Below, piece by piece: positions 43,671-55,118 of a stretch of 64,000 nt of DNA. The notes under the pieces are model-generated. The model did no database searches. It saw only the letters and a list, made by a program, of their open reading frames with translations, and was not told where the DNA came from. The position numbers and the translations under genes were made by a program. Each line of letters opens with the position of its first letter. The stretch's first letter is position 1. The stretch is from Povalibacter uvarum (GTDB taxonomy: Bacteria; Pseudomonadota; Gammaproteobacteria; Steroidobacterales; Steroidobacteraceae): assembly GCF_014202975.1 (NCBI RefSeq), contig NZ_JACHHZ010000002.1, positions 992,001 to 1,056,000 of the forward strand. Reading direction: 5' to 3'.

Positions 43671-46600
43671 TCACGGCCGCGACACCGTCAGCTTGCCCGC
43701 CGCCGAACGAGCCACGACGCTCCGGTCATACATCGCCTCGCCGTACGCTGGCGGGACGTTGTACGTGCCGACGTTCGTGGCCTTGATGCGATACACGATT
43801 TCCTGCACGTCACGATTCGCGGAGACATAGAAAACGACGCGGTCTTCGCGCATGTCGGCGTAATCAAGCATCGCCTTCTGCGAGACGCAGATCTGGCACT
43901 GCCAGCCGGTGAAGCCACTTTCTCCGTAGCTTTTCTCGCCTTCCCCTTCCTCACTCGCCGCTTCGGAGAACGTCGCCTGATTAGGCTGAGTGGGGACCAC
44001 CAGCTCGAAGCCACCGGGCAACAGATCAACCAACGCGACGCTGCCGATGAAGTCGCTCTTCAGCCCGCGGAACTTCAGATGCACGTCGACCTGCTGGCCC
44101 ATAGTGATCTGTGTCAGCGGCTTGCCGCTCGCATCGGTGTATTCGCGAAGCACTTCGAGACCTTCCTTGATCTCCGTCCTGGGCGGCGTGCGGTCGAAGC
44201 CAGACTGTTCGATCAGGTAGAACGCGTTGCGATCAGACGTATTGCCGAAGCGAAGCGCTGCGGCCTGATCTGTGAACGCAACCTCGGGGAACAAGCCCTG
44301 CGGCAGCGCGAGCGCGCGAACGCTCTTGTTCTTCAGCACTTCAGCGATCGAGAAATTGCGCTCTGCTCCTTCGCTCGCGCTCGCGTAGGCGTCGAGGGCC
44401 AGCAGCGTCGTACCGGCGGAGAGCGAGTGATAGAAGCCGTCGTTCACTCTCTGTGCCATCGTCGTCATCACATCCGCCGGCACGCTTCGCAGCCGCTCCG
44501 GGAAATGACGCGACAGCACGAACAGCAGAAGCGCGTCGCGCGTCATCGGATCGTAGTAGACCTCGTCGGTGGTCTTGGCGATGAACTTCATGCCGTCGAT
44601 GAGCTGTCCGGCATCGCGATCCTGCTTCATCAGATCGAGGGCGGCTGCGAGCCAGGCCGCCGTGACGTCCTGCTCCCACTGGCCGCGATAACGTTCGCTC
44701 AGCCGTTTGCGCTGCGCGGCGATTTCGGCAGCCATTCGCTGTCCCTGGCGGGTCAGCAGATAGATCGCGTAAGCGCTCTGGCGTTCGTCGGTGAGATTGT
44801 TGCCATCGCGCGCAGCGATCGCTCGCAGATGATTGTTGCCGTTCTCGATCAGGTCAGCAGGCGCGGGCTGGCCACGCTCAGCGGCTTCGAGCAGCAAATG
44901 CTGCGCGTAGAGCGACACGAACTCGACGACCTGGTCGTTGCCGGGCCAGAGCCGATACGCACCGGCGTCGTTCTGACGTGAGCGCAGTTCGCTGATCAAT
45001 CCGGCGACATCGGCGCCCGGCTCGGCACGCACATAGCCGAACTCAGGCCGCGAAGCGAGCAGCACAGCCGGCATTGCCTGGCTGACGATCTGCTCGGTGC
45101 ATGCATAGGGATAGTTCGCAAGGTAGCTGACGAAGCCATGCGCGAACTGCAGCGGCAACACCGACATCCCGGTCTCGAGCTTGCGATGCTGCGGGTAGAG
45201 CGTGCGATTGATGGCGACATCGCGTTCGCCCTTCTCCAGCACGCCGGCTCTGAGCTGCGTCATATAGGGAGTTGCGGGACGGATGCTGAGATCGATCTGT
45301 CGACGACCTGTGCCGTTGCCGGTCTTCGCGGCAAACTTGAGTACGCTTGGTCCGAGTTCGTCACGAGCCCGCAGCCGGAAGCGCGCAGATCCTTCGCGGC
45401 CCTCCGCAATGCCGACCTGCTGGCGCGCATCACCGACGACTTCGAGGCCTTTGTCGGTCTCGAGAGCGATCTCCACCTGCGCATTCGCGCCGGAACCCTC
45501 GACATTGTTGGCGACGCCGATGCTGACATCGAATTCGTCGCCCGGCGTGACAGTCGTCGGCGCATTCGGCGAAAGCACGAAATCACCCCGCACGATCGTG
45601 CGGCCGTCATGGACGCCGATACGATCGTCAGCGACGGCAACCGCCATCACCCGCAGCGTGCCGTTGAAATAGTCGGGCACGACGTATTGCACTTCACGAG
45701 TCGTCGAATCGGCATCGAGAATGCCCGACCAGTAAGCGACCGGCTTCTCGCCCTTGCGGCGGAAAGGATTCAGGTGCTTGCCGAGCAATCCTTCCGCGTC
45801 ACCACCGGGAGCGGATGACAACCCGAGATGACGGAACTCCGGCAGGATCAGGTCGAGGATCTGCGACGTCGAGACTTCGAGCGCACGCTTCTGGAAGAAG
45901 TGCGCGAGCGGGTCAGGCGTCTTGTAGCCCGCAACCTGCAGGATGCCCTCGTCCACGGCAAACAGCACGATGCGGGACGGACGGTCCGTGCTGTAGCGGA
46001 GCTTGAGCGTCTCGCCCGGCTTCACCAGCGACGGTGTTTCGATCTTCACCGGATTGCGGCGTGCATCGACATCGATCGAGAAGGGCTGCACGCCGTATGA
46101 CAGCGGACTTGTATAGATCTCGGCCGAGCCCGGATCGCGCACGAAAGTCACCGCGACATAGGCGTTGCCTTCGAGGCCCGCCGGCAGCTTGATCTTCTGC
46201 ACGGTGCTCGTCGTGCTGGTCTTGAACCAGTGCCATGCATGCACGCGTTCGCGTTCGATCGTGATCAGGCCGGCGCCTTCGTAGGGGGCGCGGATCGATA
46301 CTTCGACTTCCTCGCCGGGCGAGTAATCCTTCTTCGACAGTGACAGTTCGAGCTCCGCGTTCTTCTCGAGCGCTCGCGTCACATTGCCTTCGCCGGCAAC
46401 CTGATAATCGATGCGGGCCAGCTGCTGGCCTTCCGGATCGCGCAGGACATACGCGAAGTTGCCCGGCGCATCCGTAGCGAGCTGCAGGTTCTGACCGTCG
46501 CGACCGATAGCCAGCGCCGTTTCAGAAATCACGGATTCCTTGCGACGCGACTCATACTTGTAAGTGCCGTTCGGCTGGCGCATGAGCACGGAGACATAGC

Positions 46601-49568
46601 GGATCTCGATGCGCGAGAGCTTCAGGTTCTCAACGGCCGTCTGCTGAGCCTGCGGATCGATTGCCAGAAGGCGAACATTGCGCGGCGCATTGAGCTTCAG
46701 ATAGGCCAGATCGCCATCCGCCTTGTAGCCGACGAGATACTTCATGCTCGAAACGAGCTGGGCTGCTTCGGTCGTGACGCCGCGACCGCCATCGGCTTCG
46801 AATCCTTGTGCAACGATGTGCAGGCGATAGGTGGCCCGTGCAAAGCGTTGCAGGTTCAGTGGGAGTGTTGCCTTGCCGGTGGCGTCCGTCGTGGTCTCCG
46901 GCAGTTCCTCGCTGAAGCCTTCGCGGGCGTATTGCGGATCGTGGAACTGATAGTCCGGGAAGCGACGGAACGCAGGGAACGCGGGACTCAATGTCATGCG
47001 AGCGGTGATCCGGCGATTCTCAGCGGGCGTGCCGAACAGATTCTCGAGCTGGAGATTCGCTGCAAGCTCTTCGGGTGCGACCCAGCCATCGGCGGACTGC
47101 GCCGAGAACGTTGCTGACATGCGCAGGCGATCCGGCTGGAAGTCGCGGACCTGGACAGTCGTCGAGCCGATGAGATCCCCGTAGTTCTCGTTGCGCACGA
47201 CCAGGATCGAGAGCGTGTAGGTGCCGGTAGGCGATGTTTCGCGGGTCGGCTGACGAATTTCACCGAAGCCCGCCTGGCCGGGCACGAAAGTCTCGCGACG
47301 AATCACAGTGCCGCGTGGATCGGTGATCTCGAGCCGCAACGGAATGCCGTCGAACTTTCGGTTCCAGTCCTGGCTGCGAACGATTGCAGCGGCGCGGATC
47401 TCTTCACCGGGACGATAGATGCCTCGATCGGAGAAAAGATACGCGGACAGTGCGCCGCGATCCGCATTGCTCTGAACACCGCCGATGTCGAATCGCGACA
47501 GATCGAGCGCTCGACCCCGCTCATCCCAGCCCTGGCTCAGCGGCATGAACGAACTGTCGCCCCCTCGGCGCGCGAGATACAGCACCGGCTGACGTTCACG
47601 CTGGAAGCTGCGCAGTTCGGGAAATCGGACGTGACCATCCGCGTCCGTCGTCTCCGTCAGTACGGGTAGGCCGTTGCGGCCGATGATGTCGACGGAGGCG
47701 CCAGCGACCGGTGTGCCGTCCGCGATCGATTGCACGAAGACATCCTGCGCGCCGTCGACAGCGCGTTTGACTACGAGACCGAGATCGGTGACGACGATCA
47801 GTCTCGCGTCGGCGAGTGAGCTGTTGCGCGCATCGTTCCAGTTGTCGCCGGTGTATTCCATCGGTCGGTCCTGGCCCGTGTCCCAGGCCTGGATTTTCAG
47901 CAGGAAGATGCCGCGACGATCACCGGACTGGGAGTCGAGGTACTCACCAAGATCGAGCGCTTCGTATTGCGGCTTGCCGGGTGCGACCTTCGGCAAGGGC
48001 AGAACCTTGACGAAACGCTCGGTGATGTTCGCGCTGTCGAAGGCCCAGTTGTTGAACTGCGGCGTCTCGAAGCTGCCGCTCGTCTGCGATACGAGATGCT
48101 GCAGCTGGCGCGGCAACAAGCGGCCCACTTCGATGCGCAGCGCAGGCACGTTGCGCGCGAATAGCGACAACGTCTTGTCACCGGAGAGCGAGAGCAGCGA
48201 GCCTTTGCTCAGAATGCTGAGCTCGCGGGGGAGTTCGGGCACTTCGAGAATGCGCTCGACCGCGTCGCCAAGAACGTAACCACCAAAGGACCGCAGCCCC
48301 GGCACCACGCGAACGTAGACCTGGCGTCCCGGGTCGGCTGTGTAGCGGAAGCTGTGATGCTCGTAGTGATCCTGCTCGCCCGGAATCTGCGTCAGTTCGA
48401 GACGCGTATTGGCGTTGAGGACTTCGGGACGGAAGTTCCGCGCGTCCCACGCGAACGGCTTGCCGCGGTAGTGGCGCTCGAACTCTGCCTGCACCTTCGG
48501 ATCGGGATGCTTGAGCGGCAGCAGCCATGCGCTCACTTTCTGCGGGAGTTCTTTCTCCAGCACGGAGAACGACGTCGAAACCAGCAGGATCTGGTTCGGC
48601 TCATTACGCTCATCGCGTGCGATGTCGAGCGCGAGATTGCTGATCTTGAGGCTGTTGAGGCCGGGCACTTCGACGCTGTTCTGCAATGCTTCTTTCGTAG
48701 CGTTGCCGCCGCGCGCCGCCTGGATGCCGGAGGAGATCGTGATCTGCAGTCGTCCTGCCTTCGGCGGCACTTCGAGCTGCGCCGAGTGGATGTAGGCGTT
48801 CAGCTTCAGCTTGTCGTAGACGATCGTGTGGGCGGGTGCGGTGATTTCCTTTTCAGTCTTGTCCGTCACGCGATCGAACATCTGCAGGCGAACGCGCTTT
48901 TCGAAGTTCGCCTGATCGACCGGATGCGTGAAGGTGATGGTCGCGACGACTTTCTTGTTGCCGGCGACGACCGGGTCCTGGTGAAACTCGGTGGCTGTGA
49001 TCTTTGCGTCGAAGGCGGGCGAGGTGAACTCGAAGTCCTGCCGCCACAACCGCACCGAGTCGGCGGCGAACTGCTTGCGATCGAACTTCACGGTGTACTG
49101 CGTGCCGACCGGCCAGTCTGCCTGCGGCTGGAACCTTAGGGTCTTGTCGTCGTCCCATGTCCAGGCGCCCGCGAAATCGGGCGACAGCGAAATGCCCGCC
49201 TGTTTCGGGTCGACCGTGTGGCCGACGCGATCGAGCGGAGCAACGGATGCATCGAAGCGGACGATCAGCGGATTCGGGGTACCGGGTGGTTCGCACGCAT
49301 AGCAGGTGACGGCGGGGGGCGACGCCTCGAACGTCACTTCGACCGGTTTCGGACGGCCTTCGTACCAGCGCCAGACGAGAACAGCACCGATGACGGCGAC
49401 TGCGATCCCGCCCGCAATCAATGCGAACCGCTTGGGATTTGCCCGGACGTGCGCGGTGGCGCGTTCGGCAGCGGCGTTGCTTCGCGTGACCCAGCCGGGT
49501 CGGGTCCAGGCGATATCGCCGAAGAGGGTCCGCAGGGCGTTACGAAACCGATCGCCAATGGCACTCAT
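43671..49568 (-). CDS. yfhM: Bacterial alpha-2-macroglobulin with thioester motif
   Basis: A 1965-residue protease trap. The N-terminal cytoplasmic part and single membrane helix (about residues 47-68, FALIAGGIAVAVIGAVLVWR) act as a signal anchor; there is no lipobox, unlike many homologues. Tandem macroglobulin domains (MG2-type) follow, then a bait region and the thioester domain with CTEQ at Cys1490 (YPYACTEQIVSQAM), which in active relatives forms the reactive bond to attacking proteases. At 1965 residues it is longer than E. coli YfhM (about 1650). Its downstream neighbour pbpC suggests a joint role in trapping proteases and repairing the wall. Start at ATG 49568; an upstream start would add five residues. 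Confidence 0.93.
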   Translation of the reverse strand: MSAIGDRFRNALRTLFGDIAWTRPGWVTRSNAAAERATAHVRANPKRFALIAGGIAVAVIGAVLVWRWYEGRPKPVEVTFEASPPAVTCYACEPPGTPNPLIVRFDASVAPLDRVGHTVDPKQAGISLSPDFAGAWTWDDDKTLRFQPQADWPVGTQYTVKFDRKQFAADSVRLWRQDFEFTSPAFDAKITATEFHQDPVVAGNKKVVATITFTHPVDQANFEKRVRLQMFDRVTDKTEKEITAPAHTIVYDKLKLNAYIHSAQLEVPPKAGRLQITISSGIQAARGGNATKEALQNSVEVPGLNSLKISNLALDIARDERNEPNQILLVSTSFSVLEKELPQKVSAWLLPLKHPDPKVQAEFERHYRGKPFAWDARNFRPEVLNANTRLELTQIPGEQDHYEHHSFRYTADPGRQVYVRVVPGLRSFGGYVLGDAVERILEVPELPRELSILSKGSLLSLSGDKTLSLFARNVPALRIEVGRLLPRQLQHLVSQTSGSFETPQFNNWAFDSANITERFVKVLPLPKVAPGKPQYEALDLGEYLDSQSGDRRGIFLLKIQAWDTGQDRPMEYTGDNWNDARNSSLADARLIVVTDLGLVVKRAVDGAQDVFVQSIADGTPVAGASVDIIGRNGLPVLTETTDADGHVRFPELRSFQRERQPVLYLARRGGDSSFMPLSQGWDERGRALDLSRFDIGGVQSNADRGALSAYLFSDRGIYRPGEEIRAAAIVRSQDWNRKFDGIPLRLEITDPRGTVIRRETFVPGQAGFGEIRQPTRETSPTGTYTLSILVVRNENYGDLIGSTTVQVRDFQPDRLRMSATFSAQSADGWVAPEELAANLQLENLFGTPAENRRITARMTLSPAFPAFRRFPDYQFHDPQYAREGFSEELPETTTDATGKATLPLNLQRFARATYRLHIVAQGFEADGGRGVTTEAAQLVSSMKYLVGYKADGDLAYLKLNAPRNVRLLAIDPQAQQTAVENLKLSRIEIRYVSVLMRQPNGTYKYESRRKESVISETALAIGRDGQNLQLATDAPGNFAYVLRDPEGQQLARIDYQVAGEGNVTRALEKNAELELSLSKKDYSPGEEVEVSIRAPYEGAGLITIERERVHAWHWFKTSTTSTVQKIKLPAGLEGNAYVAVTFVRDPGSAEIYTSPLSYGVQPFSIDVDARRNPVKIETPSLVKPGETLKLRYSTDRPSRIVLFAVDEGILQVAGYKTPDPLAHFFQKRALEVSTSQILDLILPEFRHLGLSSAPGGDAEGLLGKHLNPFRRKGEKPVAYWSGILDADSTTREVQYVVPDYFNGTLRVMAVAVADDRIGVHDGRTIVRGDFVLSPNAPTTVTPGDEFDVSIGVANNVEGSGANAQVEIALETDKGLEVVGDARQQVGIAEGREGSARFRLRARDELGPSVLKFAAKTGNGTGRRQIDLSIRPATPYMTQLRAGVLEKGERDVAINRTLYPQHRKLETGMSVLPLQFAHGFVSYLANYPYACTEQIVSQAMPAVLLASRPEFGYVRAEPGADVAGLISELRSRQNDAGAYRLWPGNDQVVEFVSLYAQHLLLEAAERGQPAPADLIENGNNHLRAIAARDGNNLTDERQSAYAIYLLTRQGQRMAAEIAAQRKRLSERYRGQWEQDVTAAWLAAALDLMKQDRDAGQLIDGMKFIAKTTDEVYYDPMTRDALLLFVLSRHFPERLRSVPADVMTTMAQRVNDGFYHSLSAGTTLLALDAYASASEGAERNFSIAEVLKNKSVRALALPQGLFPEVAFTDQAAALRFGNTSDRNAFYLIEQSGFDRTPPRTEIKEGLEVLREYTDASGKPLTQITMGQQVDVHLKFRGLKSDFIGSVALVDLLPGGFELVVPTQPNQATFSEAASEEGEGEKSYGESGFTGWQCQICVSQKAMLDYADMREDRVVFYVSANRDVQEIVYRIKATNVGTYNVPPAYGEAMYDRSVVARSAAGKLTVSRP

Positions 49569-49671
49569 ATATAGGAAGCACACCCTGCGGAAAGGTCAGA
49601 CCGTCATGGTCGATGTTGGCGCGCGATTGTGCCGCAGCGCCGAACGAATTGTGGCAATCCGGTGGGCTGCG

Positions 49672-49729
49672 CCACTCCCCGAACGCGGGAGTCCACCCCG
49701 CTGTCACTCCCGCTTTCGCGGGAGTGACG
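49672..49729. repeat. REP-like palindrome, variant copy 10
   Basis: Shorter variant: CACTCCCCGAACGCGGGAGT and a second, perfect hairpin GTCACTCCCGC..GCGGGAGTGAC. It lies in the divergent space between the macroglobulin gene and the lipoprotein gene. Confidence 0.8.
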
Positions 49730-49853
49730 GAACCCTGGGAAGTGATGGCACCTGCCTTGTCAGGCCCGACCCCTTTACCTCTCGCCATCCCTTCCGGTAC
49801 GGTAGCGGGCACCTTGGACGGCGGGCTGTCCGGCCCACGTTTCCCTCTTTTTC

Positions 49854-50483
49854 ATGAGTATTTCCCTGATGTTGCAGTCTTCCTGGCGTGTTGCCCCGGT
49901 TTTGCTCACGACCCTAGCCGCGCTGGCGTTGTCGGCGTGCGGCGGAGCGTCCCGCAACTGCGTGGATGCCGACGAGCCCTATCTGCAGGCCCGCAATAAC
50001 ACCCCGCTCAAAGTGCCCGAGGGCATGAGTTCGCCGGACCGCTCTGCTGCGCTCAACATTCCCGCCGGTGCGCCGTCCCGGGCCGGCGATCCGGACATGG
50101 GCTGCCTGGCTGCGCCGCCGTCATATTTCCGATCGAGCGGTACGGTCGCGCGTTCACCTGACGAAGTCGTCGCGAGCTGGGCTCAGGCCTGGTCTTCGCG
50201 TGAAGCGGATGCCGTGATCGCCCTTTATTCCAGCGGCTTCGTCGCACCGACCGACACAGCGGGCGCCACTGCATGGCTCGAACAGCGTCGCGAACAGGTC
50301 GCGACCGGACCGGTGCCGGATTCGATGATCGAAGGCCTGAGCATCGAGCCCGATGGCGCCGATCGCCGCATTGCCACCTTCGTGCAGAAATTCGGCGTGA
50401 ACTCGCTGCGCAAGCAGCTCGTGCTCGTGCGCGAGGCCGGCTCGTGGCGCATCGTCGAAGAGAAGGTGGTGACGGTGAAGTGA
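49854..50483 (+). CDS. NTF2-like outer-membrane lipoprotein with BamC-like N-terminus
   Basis: A 209-residue protein. The signal peptide has lipobox ALSAC, then a disordered stretch with YLQARNNTPLKVPEGM, which resembles the N-terminal lariat of BamC-like lipoproteins. From about residue 100 there is an NTF2-like fold (VVASWAQAWSSREADAVIAL and KQLVLVREAGSWRIVEEKVV), as in L,D-transpeptidase accessory domains. Probably an envelope accessory protein. It is divergent to the macroglobulin gene and 58 bases before glgP. Confidence 0.8.
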   Translation: MSISLMLQSSWRVAPVLLTTLAALALSACGGASRNCVDADEPYLQARNNTPLKVPEGMSSPDRSAALNIPAGAPSRAGDPDMGCLAAPPSYFRSSGTVARSPDEVVASWAQAWSSREADAVIALYSSGFVAPTDTAGATAWLEQRREQVATGPVPDSMIEGLSIEPDGADRRIATFVQKFGVNSLRKQLVLVREAGSWRIVEEKVVTVK

Positions 50484-50541
50484 GGAAACCCGGTGCCCCG
50501 GCGCCGCGTTCTTAGCTGCCCGCTAGTCGCCGAACGCCAGC

Positions 50542-53010
<2,469 letters not shown>

Positions 53011-53021
53011 GGACCCGCCGG

Positions 53022-53162
53022 CAGCGATGAGCTGCGAGCGATGAGCGGCGAGCCGGATAGAGAGCCTTATTATGGCCGCGTTGTCCGCTGGACGGACTCT
53101 CTGGTAGCCGCGCGCACCTTTTCGCTCTATCTTCTCTGGCTAATCGCTCACAGCTAGTAGCT
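53022..53162. repeat. GATGAGC arrays in the glgP-glgB spacer
   Basis: Left arm GCAGCGATGAGCTGCGAGCG and onward (53022-53058), right arm TCTGGCTAATCGCTCACAGC (53133-53156), with an unrelated 70-base loop. Same unit family as at 5349, 7329, 9240 and 24203. Confidence 0.8.
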
Positions 53163-53165
53163 TCC

Positions 53166-55064
53166 ATGCTTTCTTCCCTAGATCTCCACCTCTTCGGTGA
53201 GGGCAACCATCACCACATCTATCGCAAGCTCGGGGCGCACCTGGGCGTTGTCGAGGGTGCGAGCGGAGTGTGGTTTTCGGTTTGGGCACCGAATGCGCGG
53301 GCGGTGAGCCTGGTCGGCGATTTCAATGGCTGGAGCGGCGGTGCGAATCCGATGCATCGCATCGAGCAGTCGGGCGTGTGGCAGCTCTTCGTTCCCAATC
53401 TCGGGCCCGGGACGCTCTACAAGTTCGAAGTCATCACGAAGCAAGGTCATGCGGTGCTGAAGGCGGATCCGCACGGATTCCAGATGCAGCTGCGGCCCGA
53501 CAACGCGTCGATCGTTGCGGATCTCAGCGGCTATGAGTGGCGCGATGGCGAATGGATGGAGAAGCGTGCGGCGTGGGATCCGCGGCGTGCGCCGATTGCG
53601 ATCTACGAAGTGCATCCCGGATCGTGGCGTCGCTCGTGGCATCGCAAGCCGGCGTTCCTCACCTGGGATGAACTGGCCGATCAGCTCATTCCCTACGTCG
53701 TCGACCTCGGCTACACGCACATCGAGCTCATCGGCGTCGCCGAACATCCGTTCGACGGATCGTGGGGCTACCAGGTGCTCGGGCATTTCGCGCCGACGGC
53801 GCGCCACGGGTCGCCGCACGACTTCAAGCGATTCATCGATCGATGCCATCAGGCCGGGATTGGCGTGTTCATGGACTGGGTTCCTGCGCATTTTCCTCGC
53901 GATGCTCACGGACTGGCTGAGTTCGACGGCACGCATCTTTACGAACACGAGGACAGTCGTCGCGGCGAGCACGTCGAGTGGGGCACGAAGATCTTCAACT
54001 ACGGCCGCCACGAAGTGCGCAACTTTCTCGTGTCGAATGCCGTGTTCTGGCTCGAGGAGTATCACATCGACGGTCTGCGCGTGGATGCGGTCGCGTCGAT
54101 GCTCTATCTCGACTACGCACGCGAACCGGGCGAGTGGCTGCCGAATCAGTACGGTGGTCGCGAGAATCTCGAAGCGATCGATTTCCTGAAGCAGTTGAAC
54201 TGGACCATTGGGCATTACTTTCCCGGCGTCGTCACGATGGCGGAAGAATCGAGCGCCTATCCTGGCGTCACCCGGCCGGTGCATCTCGGCGGGCTGGGTT
54301 TCTGGTTCAAGTGGAACATGGGCTGGATGAACGACACGCTGCGTTACATGGCGCTCGATCCGGTGCATCGGCGGCACGAACACAATCTCATCACGTTCTC
54401 GTTCATGTACGCCTTCTCCGAAAACTTCATCCTGCCGCTGTCGCACGACGAGGTCGTTCACGGCAAGCGTTCGCTGCTCGACAAGATGCCGGGCGACGAA
54501 TGGCGCAAGTGCGCGAACTATCGCCTGCTGATCGGCTATCAGACGGCGCATCCGGGCAAGAAGCTCATGTTCATGGGCGGCGAGTTCGGGCAATGGCACG
54601 AGTGGCGCGACTACGAAGATCTCGCATGGGCTGCACTCGAGCATCCCCATCACCGCCAGCTGCAGGACTGGAATCGCGCGTTGAATCGCCTGTATCGCGA
54701 CTATCCCGAGCTGCATGCGAGCGAGCACGACTGGGAAGGCTTCCGCTGGGTCGAAGTCGACAATCGCGACGAGAGTGTCTTCGCGTTCATGCGCCGCCGG
54801 CTGCCGGGCGAAGGCGGGACCGAGCTTCTCGTGGTGTTCAACGCGACACCGGTGCCGCGCAATGCATACGTATTCGGTGCACCTGCGGCCGGTACCTATC
54901 GGAAGATTCTCGACGGCGACTCGCCCGCATTCGGTGGCTCGGGTTACTCGCAACAGGCGCAGCTCGACGCTCCCGCTGAACCGTTTCGGGATTTTCCGGC
55001 ACGAATCACGCTCGATGTGCCGCCGCTCTCGATGATGGTGTGGGAGAGGAAGGTTGACGGTTGA
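53166..55064 (+). CDS. glgB: 1,4-alpha-glucan branching enzyme
   Basis: Introduces alpha-1,6 branches (EC 2.4.1.18). At 632 residues it lacks the extra N-terminal domain of the about 730-residue E. coli form. A CBM48 beta-sandwich is at about 10-110 (FSVWAPNARAVSLVGDFNGW), followed by the GH13 barrel with nucleophile Asp307 (LRVDAVASM), acid/base Glu360 (TMAEESSAYP) and the third Asp in LPLSHDEVVHGK, then an all-beta C-domain. The final residues KVDG and the TGA stop lie inside a GTTGAC tandem array, so the gene end was probably reshaped by the repeat. Start ATG 53166. Confidence 0.95.
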   Translation: MLSSLDLHLFGEGNHHHIYRKLGAHLGVVEGASGVWFSVWAPNARAVSLVGDFNGWSGGANPMHRIEQSGVWQLFVPNLGPGTLYKFEVITKQGHAVLKADPHGFQMQLRPDNASIVADLSGYEWRDGEWMEKRAAWDPRRAPIAIYEVHPGSWRRSWHRKPAFLTWDELADQLIPYVVDLGYTHIELIGVAEHPFDGSWGYQVLGHFAPTARHGSPHDFKRFIDRCHQAGIGVFMDWVPAHFPRDAHGLAEFDGTHLYEHEDSRRGEHVEWGTKIFNYGRHEVRNFLVSNAVFWLEEYHIDGLRVDAVASMLYLDYAREPGEWLPNQYGGRENLEAIDFLKQLNWTIGHYFPGVVTMAEESSAYPGVTRPVHLGGLGFWFKWNMGWMNDTLRYMALDPVHRRHEHNLITFSFMYAFSENFILPLSHDEVVHGKRSLLDKMPGDEWRKCANYRLLIGYQTAHPGKKLMFMGGEFGQWHEWRDYEDLAWAALEHPHHRQLQDWNRALNRLYRDYPELHASEHDWEGFRWVEVDNRDESVFAFMRRRLPGEGGTELLVVFNATPVPRNAYVFGAPAAGTYRKILDGDSPAFGGSGYSQQAQLDAPAEPFRDFPARITLDVPPLSMMVWERKVDG

Positions 55065-55080
55065 GCGTTGACCGTTGACA
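55053..55080. repeat. GTTGACC 7-bp tandem array in the glgB-glgX spacer
   Basis: GTTGACG-GTTGAGC-GTTGACC-GTTGACA, four 7-bp units. It contains the glgB stop codon. Confidence 0.8.
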
Positions 55081-55118
55081 GTCGGAACCAGGAATCCATT
55101 TCACCGTCCCCCTCTTCC

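Noticed and set aside
53178-54953. Long minus-strand frame opposite glgB
   Set aside because: Same composition artefact; glgB carries all GH13 catalytic motifs on the plus strand.
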